Shown here: positions 16,841 through 24,012 of the stretch, piece by piece
Position numbering within the stretch: position 1 is the stretch's first letter
Layout: each line of letters starts with the position of its first letter
Origin: Elusimicrobia bacterium HGW-Elusimicrobia-2
GTDB lineage: Bacteria > CG03
Length of the DNA stretch: 35,550 bases
Direction of reading: 5' to 3'
Assembly (NCBI GenBank): GCA_002841685.1
Contig: PHAM01000015.1
Location: 1-35,550 of the forward strand
Program-made: the position numbers and the translations under genes
The notes under the pieces: model-generated
Told to the model about the DNA's origin: nothing
Database searches by the model: none
Seen by the model: only the letters and a program-made list of their open reading frames with translations

Positions 16841-17338
16841 TTAATCCGCCTTCGCGGGAGATGGTTCGCTAAACTCCCGCAGTTTGTTTATAAAGAAGTC
16901 TATAAGAATATCAGCGCTTTTCCTAACTTTGTCGCACATGACGGAGCCGATAGACGAGTCTGATGCCTGTATTCCAACGAGGTAAACTTTTTGTCCCGCT
17001 TCTTTGAAAAACCGGTCAATCATCTTCAAACTTAGGGAATGAGTGGAAATCCCCTGGGAGGTGAGCTTATCCAGTTCTATGATTTTTATTTGTCCCGCCT
17101 CGCCATCTCCGCCCAGCGCGTCAACAATAAAAACAAGTTTTTCATTTCTGCCTGTTATTTTAAAAATGTGATTTTCAATTGCCATACCGGCGTCTATAAA
17201 TTTACCGGCGCATTCTTTTATGCCTTCTATCGCTATATAGATCCCGGCGCCGTCATCACCTCTTAACTCATTGCCGATCCCTACGACGATAAAATCGCTG
17301 TTTATAAGTGAGTCGAGTTTTTTTATAGGTGCTGTCAC
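16841..17338 (-). CDS. Hydrogenase maturation protease (HycI/HyaD family)
   Basis: A 165-residue peptidase. The family nickel-binding residues are visible: D29 in GIGNELRGDDGAG, D73 in IVDALGG and H100 in STHSLSL. These enzymes sense nickel in the large subunit and cut off its C-terminal extension once the metal is in place. The large subunit encoded at 24013-25755 carries a 32-residue extension after DPCYCCTER, the probable substrate. The gene lies between the NuoI-like ferredoxin and hypA. The C-terminal ~12 residues are not conserved. The family is certain; the pairing with this large subunit is inferred from context. Confidence 0.92.
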   Translation of the reverse strand: MTAPIKKLDSLINSDFIVVGIGNELRGDDGAGIYIAIEGIKECAGKFIDAGMAIENHIFKITGRNEKLVFIVDALGGDGEAGQIKIIELDKLTSQGISTHSLSLKMIDRFFKEAGQKVYLVGIQASDSSIGSVMCDKVRKSADILIDFFINKLREFSEPSPAKAD

Positions 17339-17356
17339 TGAATAATTTTAAGATTA

Positions 17357-17953
17357 TCAGAGAGAATCATAGATGTTTACCCTGTGCCTGCATTTCGGAC
17401 ACAGGAGGGCAAACATATCATCTCTTTTCGCGAGGCTTATTGTTTTTAAGGTGTCTTCAGCCAGCCCGAGAGATTTGAGTTTTTCGCTGAATAAGGCGAG
17501 ATTGGCCGGCTGTTTTTCTCCCAATTTTTCGAGTATCCAGTTGACTTGTTCCCTTGTTGAGATTATTGCGCCGCAGGATTCGCATAAAAGCAGTTCGCAT
17601 TCCTTTTCCGCGCGCATCAGTTTTCTGTCAAAACCCGCAAGCTCGAATTCAGGAACCATCTTCACGCCGTCTTCCGTGGTGCATATACGCTCGCATTCGC
17701 CGCACATTATACACTCGTCGAAATGCCATATTATTTTTCTTTTTCCTGTTTCAGTGTCGTTTATTTCTTTGATGGCCCCGGCCGGGCACCACTGCACACA
17801 TCCTCCGCACCCGATACATGTGTCCTGAGGCTGTGGTTTCCCTTTGAAACGTGGATGTATTTTTGCCGGGCCGAACGGGTATTTGACTGTCGCAGCAGGG
17901 CTGAAAAACGATATCACGGCTTCTTTGAGTTCTCTGAGTTTAGGATATTTCAT
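17357..17953 (-). CDS. NuoI/HycF-like ferredoxin subunit of group 4 hydrogenase
   Basis: A 198-residue protein with two [4Fe-4S] motifs, CIGCGGCVQWC (about residue 46) and CIMCGECERIC (about residue 80). A C-terminal part has two more cysteine pairs, LCESC and LCPKC, about 65 residues apart, which look like a small zinc or extra metal site. The first half corresponds to NuoI, HycF, EchF or MbhN, which wires electrons between the peripheral arm and the hydrogenase module. It overlaps the MrpG-CBS gene by 4 nt (ATGA). The tail with its cysteine pairs resembles that of hydrogenase-associated rather than complex I versions. Confidence 0.88.
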   Translation of the reverse strand: MKYPKLRELKEAVISFFSPAATVKYPFGPAKIHPRFKGKPQPQDTCIGCGGCVQWCPAGAIKEINDTETGKRKIIWHFDECIMCGECERICTTEDGVKMVPEFELAGFDRKLMRAEKECELLLCESCGAIISTREQVNWILEKLGEKQPANLALFSEKLKSLGLAEDTLKTISLAKRDDMFALLCPKCRHRVNIYDSL

Positions 17954-18669
17954 TTTTTGCCGGCCTCTTTCTTTTTCCCGGAAGTCAGGATATGCATTAT
18001 ATCACGCCTTGAGACAATCCCCACCAGTTTTCCGTTTTCCGCTATAGGCACCCTGCGGAATTTACCTTTGGAAAGCACGCCGGCAATGATATGGATATCG
18101 GTATCGGGAGAAAAAACCGTGGCTTTTGTGCTCATGGCATCACGGACCCTCGCTGTCTTAATATTGCTTTTGCTTGCGTAATCTATCATATCTTTTTCAG
18201 AGATTATTCCGGCTATGCTCCCGTCCTGTTCCACAACAGGCATACCGGTTATTCTCATTTCAACAAGCAGGTCAACGGCATCCTGAAGAGGCGTATCGGG
18301 GCTGACGGTGATAACATCTTTTTTCATGACATCATATGCGGTAATAATAGATACCGCGCCGTATTGGTCGCAGCAGCTTTTCTTCCAGAGTTTTACGCCG
18401 GATTTATACGCTCCTCTTGCCAGGGCATGAGCTGAAGTGGGAGAAGTGACAAGTATGAACAGTATGCATAACAAAGCTTTGATCCCGAGCGGAGATACTC
18501 CGGCGTGTATCATTAACCCCAGTAATATCAGACAGGTTCCCATTGTCACGCATTTAGTCGCGGCCTGGATCCTGTTGTAAACATCGGGAAGCCTGGTTAT
18601 TCCTATGCATCCGAAAAGGTTGAACATCATGCCTATCGCGATGACAGTGTAACTTATAATTTCAGTCAT
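17950..18669 (-). CDS. MrpG antiporter subunit fused to tandem CBS domains
   Basis: A 239-residue protein. Residues 1-95 are MrpG/MnhG/MbhC: three membrane helices, with GCIGITRLPDVYNRIQAATK and the LVTSPTSAHALARGAY ending typical of the family. Residues 113-165 (YDVMKKDVITVSPDTPLQDAV...ISEKDM) and 178-230 (AMSTKATVFSPDTDI...IVSRRDI) are two CBS domains, making one Bateman module. CBS pairs bind adenine nucleotides and often gate transporters. MrpG is normally only about 100-130 residues, so this looks like a fused cytoplasmic regulator for the ion-pumping arm. Both halves read through in one open frame with no stop. Which ligand binds is unknown. Confidence 0.9.
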   Translation of the reverse strand: MTEIISYTVIAIGMMFNLFGCIGITRLPDVYNRIQAATKCVTMGTCLILLGLMIHAGVSPLGIKALLCILFILVTSPTSAHALARGAYKSGVKLWKKSCCDQYGAVSIITAYDVMKKDVITVSPDTPLQDAVDLLVEMRITGMPVVEQDGSIAGIISEKDMIDYASKSNIKTARVRDAMSTKATVFSPDTDIHIIAGVLSKGKFRRVPIAENGKLVGIVSRRDIMHILTSGKKKEAGKK

Positions 18670-18672
18670 AAT

Positions 18673-18930
18673 TTATTCGTCAAATCCTTTTCCTTCCAGA
18701 TGTTTTGCCAAAGCGATCATACCTATAAAAGACAGAAGGCTCCATGCCAGAGCTATGTTCATGTAGAAGTCTTTACCGGTCACAAGCGCTATAACAGCGC
18801 AGAAACCTACAACGATAATTCCCAGTATGTCTATTCCCATAGCCCGGTCCGGCGCCGTCGGCCCGCGGCCTATACGCCACATACACAGGGTACAGCATAA
18901 AAGGAGGCTGATATAAAAAAATGTTATCAT
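18673..18930 (-). CDS. MrpF/MnhF/MbhB-type antiporter subunit
   Basis: An 85-residue protein with three hydrophobic helices and the family signature RIGRGPTAPDRAMGIDILG after the first helix. It corresponds to MrpF of Na+/H+ antiporters and MbhB of membrane-bound hydrogenases. It starts within the 3' end of the MrpE gene (4-nt overlap) and ends 3 nt before MrpG, the standard E-F-G order. Mrp E, F and G form the small-subunit side of the complex thought to carry the sodium path. Nothing is missing. Confidence 0.92.
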   Translation of the reverse strand: MITFFYISLLLCCTLCMWRIGRGPTAPDRAMGIDILGIIVVGFCAVIALVTGKDFYMNIALAWSLLSFIGMIALAKHLEGKGFDE

Positions 18931-19433
18931 TCAAAAATCCTCTCAATAATATTTTCAAACTTTTCTACGATTATCCGTGTGGCATCCTCAATATTACGGC
19001 TTTTAACATCTATCCAGTGGACATAGATGAATTCATCGGAAATATCAATGCTCAGCGTTCCGGGCGTAAGGGTTATGGAATTACATAAAGCCGTTCTTGC
19101 GGCTTTGGATTTAAGGCGCGTTCTCACCTTGACTATTCCCGGATTTATGGGCAGGTCGGGGTGAAGGACACGATACATAACGTCAAGGTTCGCGAGGAGA
19201 ATATGGTAGATCAGAACCGGAATATAATAAAGCGCCCATAACCACCGTTTTATATCCAGAAATTTTCCGCCTGCTGTTTTTGCCCCGCTGTCCTCCGCCC
19301 CGTCGGCTCCGCCGAAGATTAAAGCTGTGATTAGAGCTATCAGGACGCCTGCGGCGGCATTTTGCATATCGGGAGACCAGACGAGCAGCTGCCACAGTAG
19401 GAAGGCAAATATAAAAACAGGTATTTTTTTCAT
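18927..19433 (-). CDS. MrpE/MnhE/MbhA-type antiporter subunit
   Basis: A 168-residue protein with two N-terminal membrane segments, a short charged insert, further amphipathic segments and the MrpE signature in its C-terminal half: RTALCNSITLTPGTLSIDI, then YVHWID. In Mrp antiporters and membrane-bound hydrogenases this subunit is part of the E-F-G block. It overlaps its neighbours by 4 nt on both sides, indicating one polycistronic message with coupled translation. The family match is clear from the CNSITLTPGT motif. Confidence 0.93.
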   Translation of the reverse strand: MKKIPVFIFAFLLWQLLVWSPDMQNAAAGVLIALITALIFGGADGAEDSGAKTAGGKFLDIKRWLWALYYIPVLIYHILLANLDVMYRVLHPDLPINPGIVKVRTRLKSKAARTALCNSITLTPGTLSIDISDEFIYVHWIDVKSRNIEDATRIIVEKFENIIERIFE

Positions 19434-20905
19434 CTTATTATTTTAGCGTATCCGGCGCCGGAAAGCACGGCATCAACAGCAGGCTGAAGTACTATATTTT
19501 TTACCTTCGGCAGAACAAGTAAAGAAGTCGCTATACACAGGACAGCCAAAATCACGACACTTATGGACATCATCAAAGGAGCTTCTTTGATCTGCTTGTG
19601 TTTTTCCGCGAGTTTTCCAAAAAATGCGAACTTCTGCACTTTCATAAAAGAGGACAGAGTAAGAATACTTCCGGCCACTGCCCAGAGAGCAAAACCCGGG
19701 TGACCGGACTGAACACAGGCGAGTATTATTATCAGCTTGGAAAAGAAACCGTTAAACGGCGGCATTCCGGCGATGCTGAGAGACGCTATAAAGGAGGTCC
19801 CCCCGGTTATAGGCATTACTTTGTTAAGGCCGCCCATCTCATTCAATTCCCGGGTTCCGAGGCGGTATGCAACAGCTCCGGAATTGAGAAAAAGCAGGGA
19901 CTTGAATATTGAATGATTGACTAAATGGAACAGTCCTCCGAGTATTCCCAGCGGTGTTCCAAGGCTTATTCCCAGAATAATGTAGCCGACCTGGGAAACG
20001 GAATGATATGCGAATAGTCTTTTCATATCCGTCTGGCCGAGCGCAAGGAGCACTCCCAGCATTATGGAAATTATGCCAAGCGGAGCGAGTATTGAAACAT
20101 CCGCGGCGAATATGTTCATGATTATGCGGGTCATTGCGTATATACCCAGAGTTTTGATCAGGACGCCGCTCAGCATTGCCGATACAGGCGCCGGCGCGGC
20201 CGGATGAGCATCGGGCAGCCAGGCGTGAAAGGGTATGATTGCCGCTTTTATAGAGAAGGCCGCTATGAAAAGGAATAACGAGAATTTGAGCAGAGGAGTT
20301 TGGGAAGACACAGATATAGCCTGAGATATGTTAGCCATATTGAGTACGCCGAATGATGAATAGAGTATGGCTACGGCAAGCAGGATGAAAGTTGAAGCTA
20401 TGCCGCCCATAACCATATATTTGAAGGAAGCTTCCAGCTCTTCCGCTTCTGTGCCGAATCCGACCAGGGCGTAAGATGAGATGGAAGCTATTTCAATAAA
20501 AACAAATAGATTGAATAGATCTCCGGATAACAGGACGCCGTTCATGCCTGTGAGCATGAGGAGGAATAAACTGTAATAGTGACTTTTGGACGTATACTGA
20601 TCCATATAGTTTATAGAGTAAAGCGTAGCGCAGAAAGCTATAGTATTGACAGTCGCCAGCATCAGTATACTGAAACCGTCGGCCGCAATATTTATTCCAA
20701 GAGGTACAGGCCATCCGCCTACAGAGTAGGAGCCGTTTATGCCGAAAGAAGTGAGCGCTATCCCGGCCATCGCAAGAGTTATCAGGTTAGCAATAATATC
20801 GGATGTAATGTCGCGTGTATCCCTGCTTTTTACGGCGGCATTTAAAGCCGCTATGATAAAAGCTCCCCCTAAAGGCAGGAGGATCAGGTATATATATCTT
20901 TCCAT
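19430..20905 (-). CDS. MrpD-type proton-conducting antiporter subunit
   Basis: A 491-residue protein with about 14 membrane helices, of the ND2/4/5-MrpD superfamily. The functional charged residues are present: E138 in FVFIEIASISSYAL (helix 5), K220 in SIKAAIIPFHAWLPDAH (helix 7), K251 in LIKTLGIY (helix 8), and the lysine in FFSKLIII in a late helix. These residues carry protons in complex I, Mrp and Mbh. The gene directly follows the MrpC-like gene, and the order B-C-D-E-F-G equals canonical mrp/mnh operons. It is the better preserved of the two large antiporter-type subunits in the cluster. Confidence 0.93.
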   Translation of the reverse strand: MERYIYLILLPLGGAFIIAALNAAVKSRDTRDITSDIIANLITLAMAGIALTSFGINGSYSVGGWPVPLGINIAADGFSILMLATVNTIAFCATLYSINYMDQYTSKSHYYSLFLLMLTGMNGVLLSGDLFNLFVFIEIASISSYALVGFGTEAEELEASFKYMVMGGIASTFILLAVAILYSSFGVLNMANISQAISVSSQTPLLKFSLFLFIAAFSIKAAIIPFHAWLPDAHPAAPAPVSAMLSGVLIKTLGIYAMTRIIMNIFAADVSILAPLGIISIMLGVLLALGQTDMKRLFAYHSVSQVGYIILGISLGTPLGILGGLFHLVNHSIFKSLLFLNSGAVAYRLGTRELNEMGGLNKVMPITGGTSFIASLSIAGMPPFNGFFSKLIIILACVQSGHPGFALWAVAGSILTLSSFMKVQKFAFFGKLAEKHKQIKEAPLMMSISVVILAVLCIATSLLVLPKVKNIVLQPAVDAVLSGAGYAKIIR

Positions 20906-20907
20906 CT

Positions 20908-21255
20908 TTATCCTTTCAATTTCCTTATTTTTGTAATGTCAAATGTGCCGTAGCGTTCATATATCCTGACGCATACGGCCACCATCAGCGCCGTCACAGC
21001 CAGGCCTATCACTATAGCGGTGAGGACTATCGCCTGAGGCATAGGATCAACGCTGCTTAGAGCGAATTTGTTCACGTCCATGGTCTTATCAAGAATCGGC
21101 GCGATGCCGTTTTTCCGGTAACCTATGAGGATGATAAAAAGGTTAACCGCATAGTCCATAATAATAAAACCCAGAATGATTTTTATCAGGTTTTTTTTGC
21201 AGCAGATGCCGTAAAGGCCCACTACAAAAAGCGCCAGGCACATAACATATATCAT
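20908..21255 (-). CDS. MrpC/MnhC/MbhG-type (NuoK-like) subunit
   Basis: A 115-residue protein with three membrane helices. The signature includes GLYGICCKKNLIKIILGFIIMDYAVNLFIILIGY and, later, DPMPQAIVLTAIVIGLAVTALMVAV, which match MrpC/MnhC and NuoK. The family sits beside the antiporter-like subunits in the membrane arm and has buried carboxylates that relay protons. It overlaps the MrpB-like gene by 4 nt and ends 2 nt before the MrpD gene. Function is by family only, but the position and sequence are unambiguous. Confidence 0.93.
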   Translation of the reverse strand: MIYVMCLALFVVGLYGICCKKNLIKIILGFIIMDYAVNLFIILIGYRKNGIAPILDKTMDVNKFALSSVDPMPQAIVLTAIVIGLAVTALMVAVCVRIYERYGTFDITKIRKLKG

Positions 21256-21740
21256 TGTTTTTTCACCATCTTTAATTTATCTCCTTCCAGAATAACACGG
21301 GTTATGGACAGGACAAAGAACACAAGAAACAGTCCCGCCATGACTTTCAGGGCGATTGCGATGTTGTAAATAAGTATGGTTCCGCCGCTCATCAACTTAA
21401 AGTGGCTGGCCGCGGTTGTGGGGATGAAATTTTTGAAGAATATACCGCTTACATAAAGTCCCGCCCAGGCGACAGCCAGAAAAGAGAGGGCCCCGAGAGC
21501 TTCAATAAAAGCTCCTCTTTTCCTGGGCATTATTTTCAGTACGCGTTCTTTTCCGAAGGCCAGCATTATCAGGATGAATACCGCGGCAAGAATTACGCCT
21601 CCGGCAAACCCGCCGCCCGGACTGAGCTGGCCGTATAGCACTATGTAACAGCCGAATACAAATATGAATCCTTCCACGATGTTGCAGACGGTCTTGACCA
21701 CTTCGCTCATGCCGCTGGATATGTTTTTCTCATCGTTCAT
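21252..21740 (-). CDS. MrpB/MnhB/MbhF-type antiporter subunit
   Basis: A 162-residue protein with four membrane helices. The diagnostic motif is GQLSPGGGFAGGVILAA near residue 45, found in MrpB/MnhB and MbhF. A hydrophilic tail ends the protein. It overlaps its upstream and downstream neighbours by 4 nt, so it is tightly coupled in the cluster. In Mrp and Mbh complexes this subunit packs between the A-type and C-type subunits. The function is inferred from family; its identity is clear. Confidence 0.93.
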   Translation of the reverse strand: MNDEKNISSGMSEVVKTVCNIVEGFIFVFGCYIVLYGQLSPGGGFAGGVILAAVFILIMLAFGKERVLKIMPRKRGAFIEALGALSFLAVAWAGLYVSGIFFKNFIPTTAASHFKLMSGGTILIYNIAIALKVMAGLFLVFFVLSITRVILEGDKLKMVKKQ

Positions 21741-22258
21741 TTTTTTGCCTCTCTCCTTAGAATTGTTATTGCGCCGATCAGCGCGGTGAAGAGTACTGTC
21801 GCTTCGCCAAGGGTATCATAAGCGCGGTAATCAAGTATAACGGAAGTGACTATGTTGGCGCTGCCGGTATCATTTAATCCTCTGCTGAGATAGGGGAACG
21901 CCACTTTGCTCACGCCGGTTCCGAAGGCCGGCATATTCCGTATAGCTTCAGCGGCAATTATAAAGAAGATCACCAGAAGAACCATGTTCAGGGCAAAGGG
22001 AAGGAATTCTCTGGTATCTCCTATTATATGTATGTCCCTTGAAATGGTTACGCGTATGAGTATGATCAAAGTAAGGATCTCTATCACGACCTGGACTATG
22101 GCTATGTCCGGCGCGCGCAGGAGCAAAAATATTACCGAAAGCATAAATCCCACAGCCCCGATGGCAATTACCGATGAGAGAAGATCTTTTGACTCAAGGG
22201 CAATAATTGATCCCAGTATCATCAGGCCCATAAGAAAAAAAATCATAGCTTCAGTCAT
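21737..22258 (-). CDS. MbhD/MbhE-like (MrpA C-terminal, DUF4040) subunit
   Basis: A 173-residue membrane protein. Its first ~80 residues match the DUF4040 domain (SKDLLSSVIAIGAVGFMLSVIFLLLRAPDIAIVQVVIE), equal to MbhD or the C-terminal part of MrpA. The remaining part, with SVILDYRAYDTLGEATVLFTALIGAI, matches MbhE. The two Mbh subunits are thus joined in one protein, as they are at the end of MrpA. It lies between the large ND5-type subunit and MrpB with 4-nt overlaps on both sides. It supplies the part that links antiporter subunits in the complex. Confidence 0.9.
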   Translation of the reverse strand: MTEAMIFFLMGLMILGSIIALESKDLLSSVIAIGAVGFMLSVIFLLLRAPDIAIVQVVIEILTLIILIRVTISRDIHIIGDTREFLPFALNMVLLVIFFIIAAEAIRNMPAFGTGVSKVAFPYLSRGLNDTGSANIVTSVILDYRAYDTLGEATVLFTALIGAITILRREAKK

Positions 22259-24012
22259 AACGCTAGAAATATAATAATTCCTCCGGCAAAAATCCAGGTC
22301 AGATAGTTGCTCAGAACACCGGTGTGAAAATACCGTAAAATGCCGATGATGTAGAACAACCCCAGCTTTGTCATTTCATAAAGGTCAAATATTTTTTTAT
22401 CAGCAAGCTTGAATATCTGGCGGAAAGGGAAAATATTTTCAATGCTCGCGTAGAATGTTACGCCTGAGACCCTCATTTCGGGCGCAACCTTATAGCCGCC
22501 TATAAAACTTCCCGCCCGGCGGGTTTTTGCGCCCGATAACCAGTAAAGTAAAAGCCCGATCACAATACCGGCTATCATGAGCAGAGACGCTGTTCCGGGC
22601 GACCATGAACCCCGGATTTCATCAAGAACGCCGGATCCGAAGACTGGTTTGATAAATATATTCACAGCAAAGAGCCCCAATAATATACATGCGGCCGCAA
22701 GTGTTATCTGAGGAAAGACAAGAGAGAATTTTTCTCTGTTATCGGGAGCAATTCTGCCGATAGCAGGTGAGGATGAACCTAAAAATATTGCATGGAGAAG
22801 TTTCATAAAAGAAGCCAGCGTCAGGCCTGATCCGAAAAGAGCCGCCAACAGGCATAACATGGTCAACAGCGGAAAATCTTTAGCAGTTTTTGCTCCCAGT
22901 ATTCCCTGATAAATGAGCCATTTGGAATAGAATCCGTTGAAAGGAGGTATTCCGGATATGGCGAAGGATGCTATGAGCATGGATGTAAAAGTGATGGGAA
23001 GTAACTTTGCCAATCCACCGAGTTTTTCAAGACGGTCGGTCCCGGTTGTTTTTTCAACCTGTCCGGTACCGAGGAAAAGAGCGCTTTTGTAAATAGCATT
23101 GTTTACCATGTGGAAGAATCCTCCTATAAGTCCGAGAAGATTTCCTGACGCTATACCTAATATCATATATCCTACCTGAGAAACGGCGTGGTAAGCTAAA
23201 AGTTTTTTCGCGTTATGCTGTTTTAGAGCCATAAAAACAGCGCATATTATAGTGATCGCGCCTATAATCATCACGGCCATTCTTGCTTCGGGGGGGAAGC
23301 GCATTATTTGGAACAGCCGCGTCATCATATATATACCGAGGATCTTATCAAGCGCGGCCGGGATAAAGGCGGTCACAGGCAGAGGGGCTTTTTCGGCGCA
23401 TCCGGGTATCCATGTGTGAAGAGGCATCCCGCCGGCTTTTGCCAAAGCCGCCGCCAGCAGGCATGCCGCGGCTAATCCGGACCAGGGCGCCGTCCCGATC
23501 GTAAAAGTTCCTGTAGCGTAATAGATTATGGCAATTCCCAATATGAGCAATGAATCGCTCCCGCCCAGAATTATCATTGTTTTCTTGGCCGCGGCATTTG
23601 CGCCGGACTCAAGCTGTATCATAAGGAACAGGGCAGTGCCGGATATCCCCCAGAATATCGTAAAAATAAGCCAATTGGCTGAGATCACCACGCCTAAGGA
23701 AGATGCGATAGTTAGAAAGAAATAGGCGAAGTATCTGTTCAGCTTACGGGTTATGAATCCTGACGAGTATACCGCCATGATCGCGCCGAAGAAGGAGATG
23801 AGGAAATATACCGCTTTTGATATGTTATCAGCCATAAAATATGGCCGGGAGGACATCGCTATATCTCTGAAAAACAGAGAATAGATGGAAATTATAAATA
23901 AGGATATAGCCGCAGTCAGCGCCGCGGGTACGACTAATTTCCGTTTGTCCGGCAGAATAAAAAATATGACCGCCAGAGCCGCGCTTATCCTAATGGGAAG
24001 TAACAGATCCAT
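22255..24012 (-). CDS. ND5/MrpA-type antiporter-like subunit (second large subunit)
   Basis: A 585-residue protein with about 14-16 helices of the ND5/MrpA/HyfB superfamily. Helix 7 retains AKAGGMPLHTWIP (K192), helix 8 ALDKILGIYMM (K223), and a late helix FNGFYSKWLIYQG. In helix 5, where ND5/MrpD proteins have a conserved Glu (as in the cluster's own MrpD, E138), this protein has FWGISGTALFL with Gly122. The C-terminal ~100 residues are less conserved, with two helices and an amphipathic region. It abuts the NuoCD-type gene on one side and overlaps the MbhDE gene on the other. It is the antiporter subunit nearest the hydrogenase module by gene order. Confidence 0.88.
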   Translation of the reverse strand: MDLLLPIRISAALAVIFFILPDKRKLVVPAALTAAISLFIISIYSLFFRDIAMSSRPYFMADNISKAVYFLISFFGAIMAVYSSGFITRKLNRYFAYFFLTIASSLGVVISANWLIFTIFWGISGTALFLMIQLESGANAAAKKTMIILGGSDSLLILGIAIIYYATGTFTIGTAPWSGLAAACLLAAALAKAGGMPLHTWIPGCAEKAPLPVTAFIPAALDKILGIYMMTRLFQIMRFPPEARMAVMIIGAITIICAVFMALKQHNAKKLLAYHAVSQVGYMILGIASGNLLGLIGGFFHMVNNAIYKSALFLGTGQVEKTTGTDRLEKLGGLAKLLPITFTSMLIASFAISGIPPFNGFYSKWLIYQGILGAKTAKDFPLLTMLCLLAALFGSGLTLASFMKLLHAIFLGSSSPAIGRIAPDNREKFSLVFPQITLAAACILLGLFAVNIFIKPVFGSGVLDEIRGSWSPGTASLLMIAGIVIGLLLYWLSGAKTRRAGSFIGGYKVAPEMRVSGVTFYASIENIFPFRQIFKLADKKIFDLYEMTKLGLFYIIGILRYFHTGVLSNYLTWIFAGGIIIFLAL

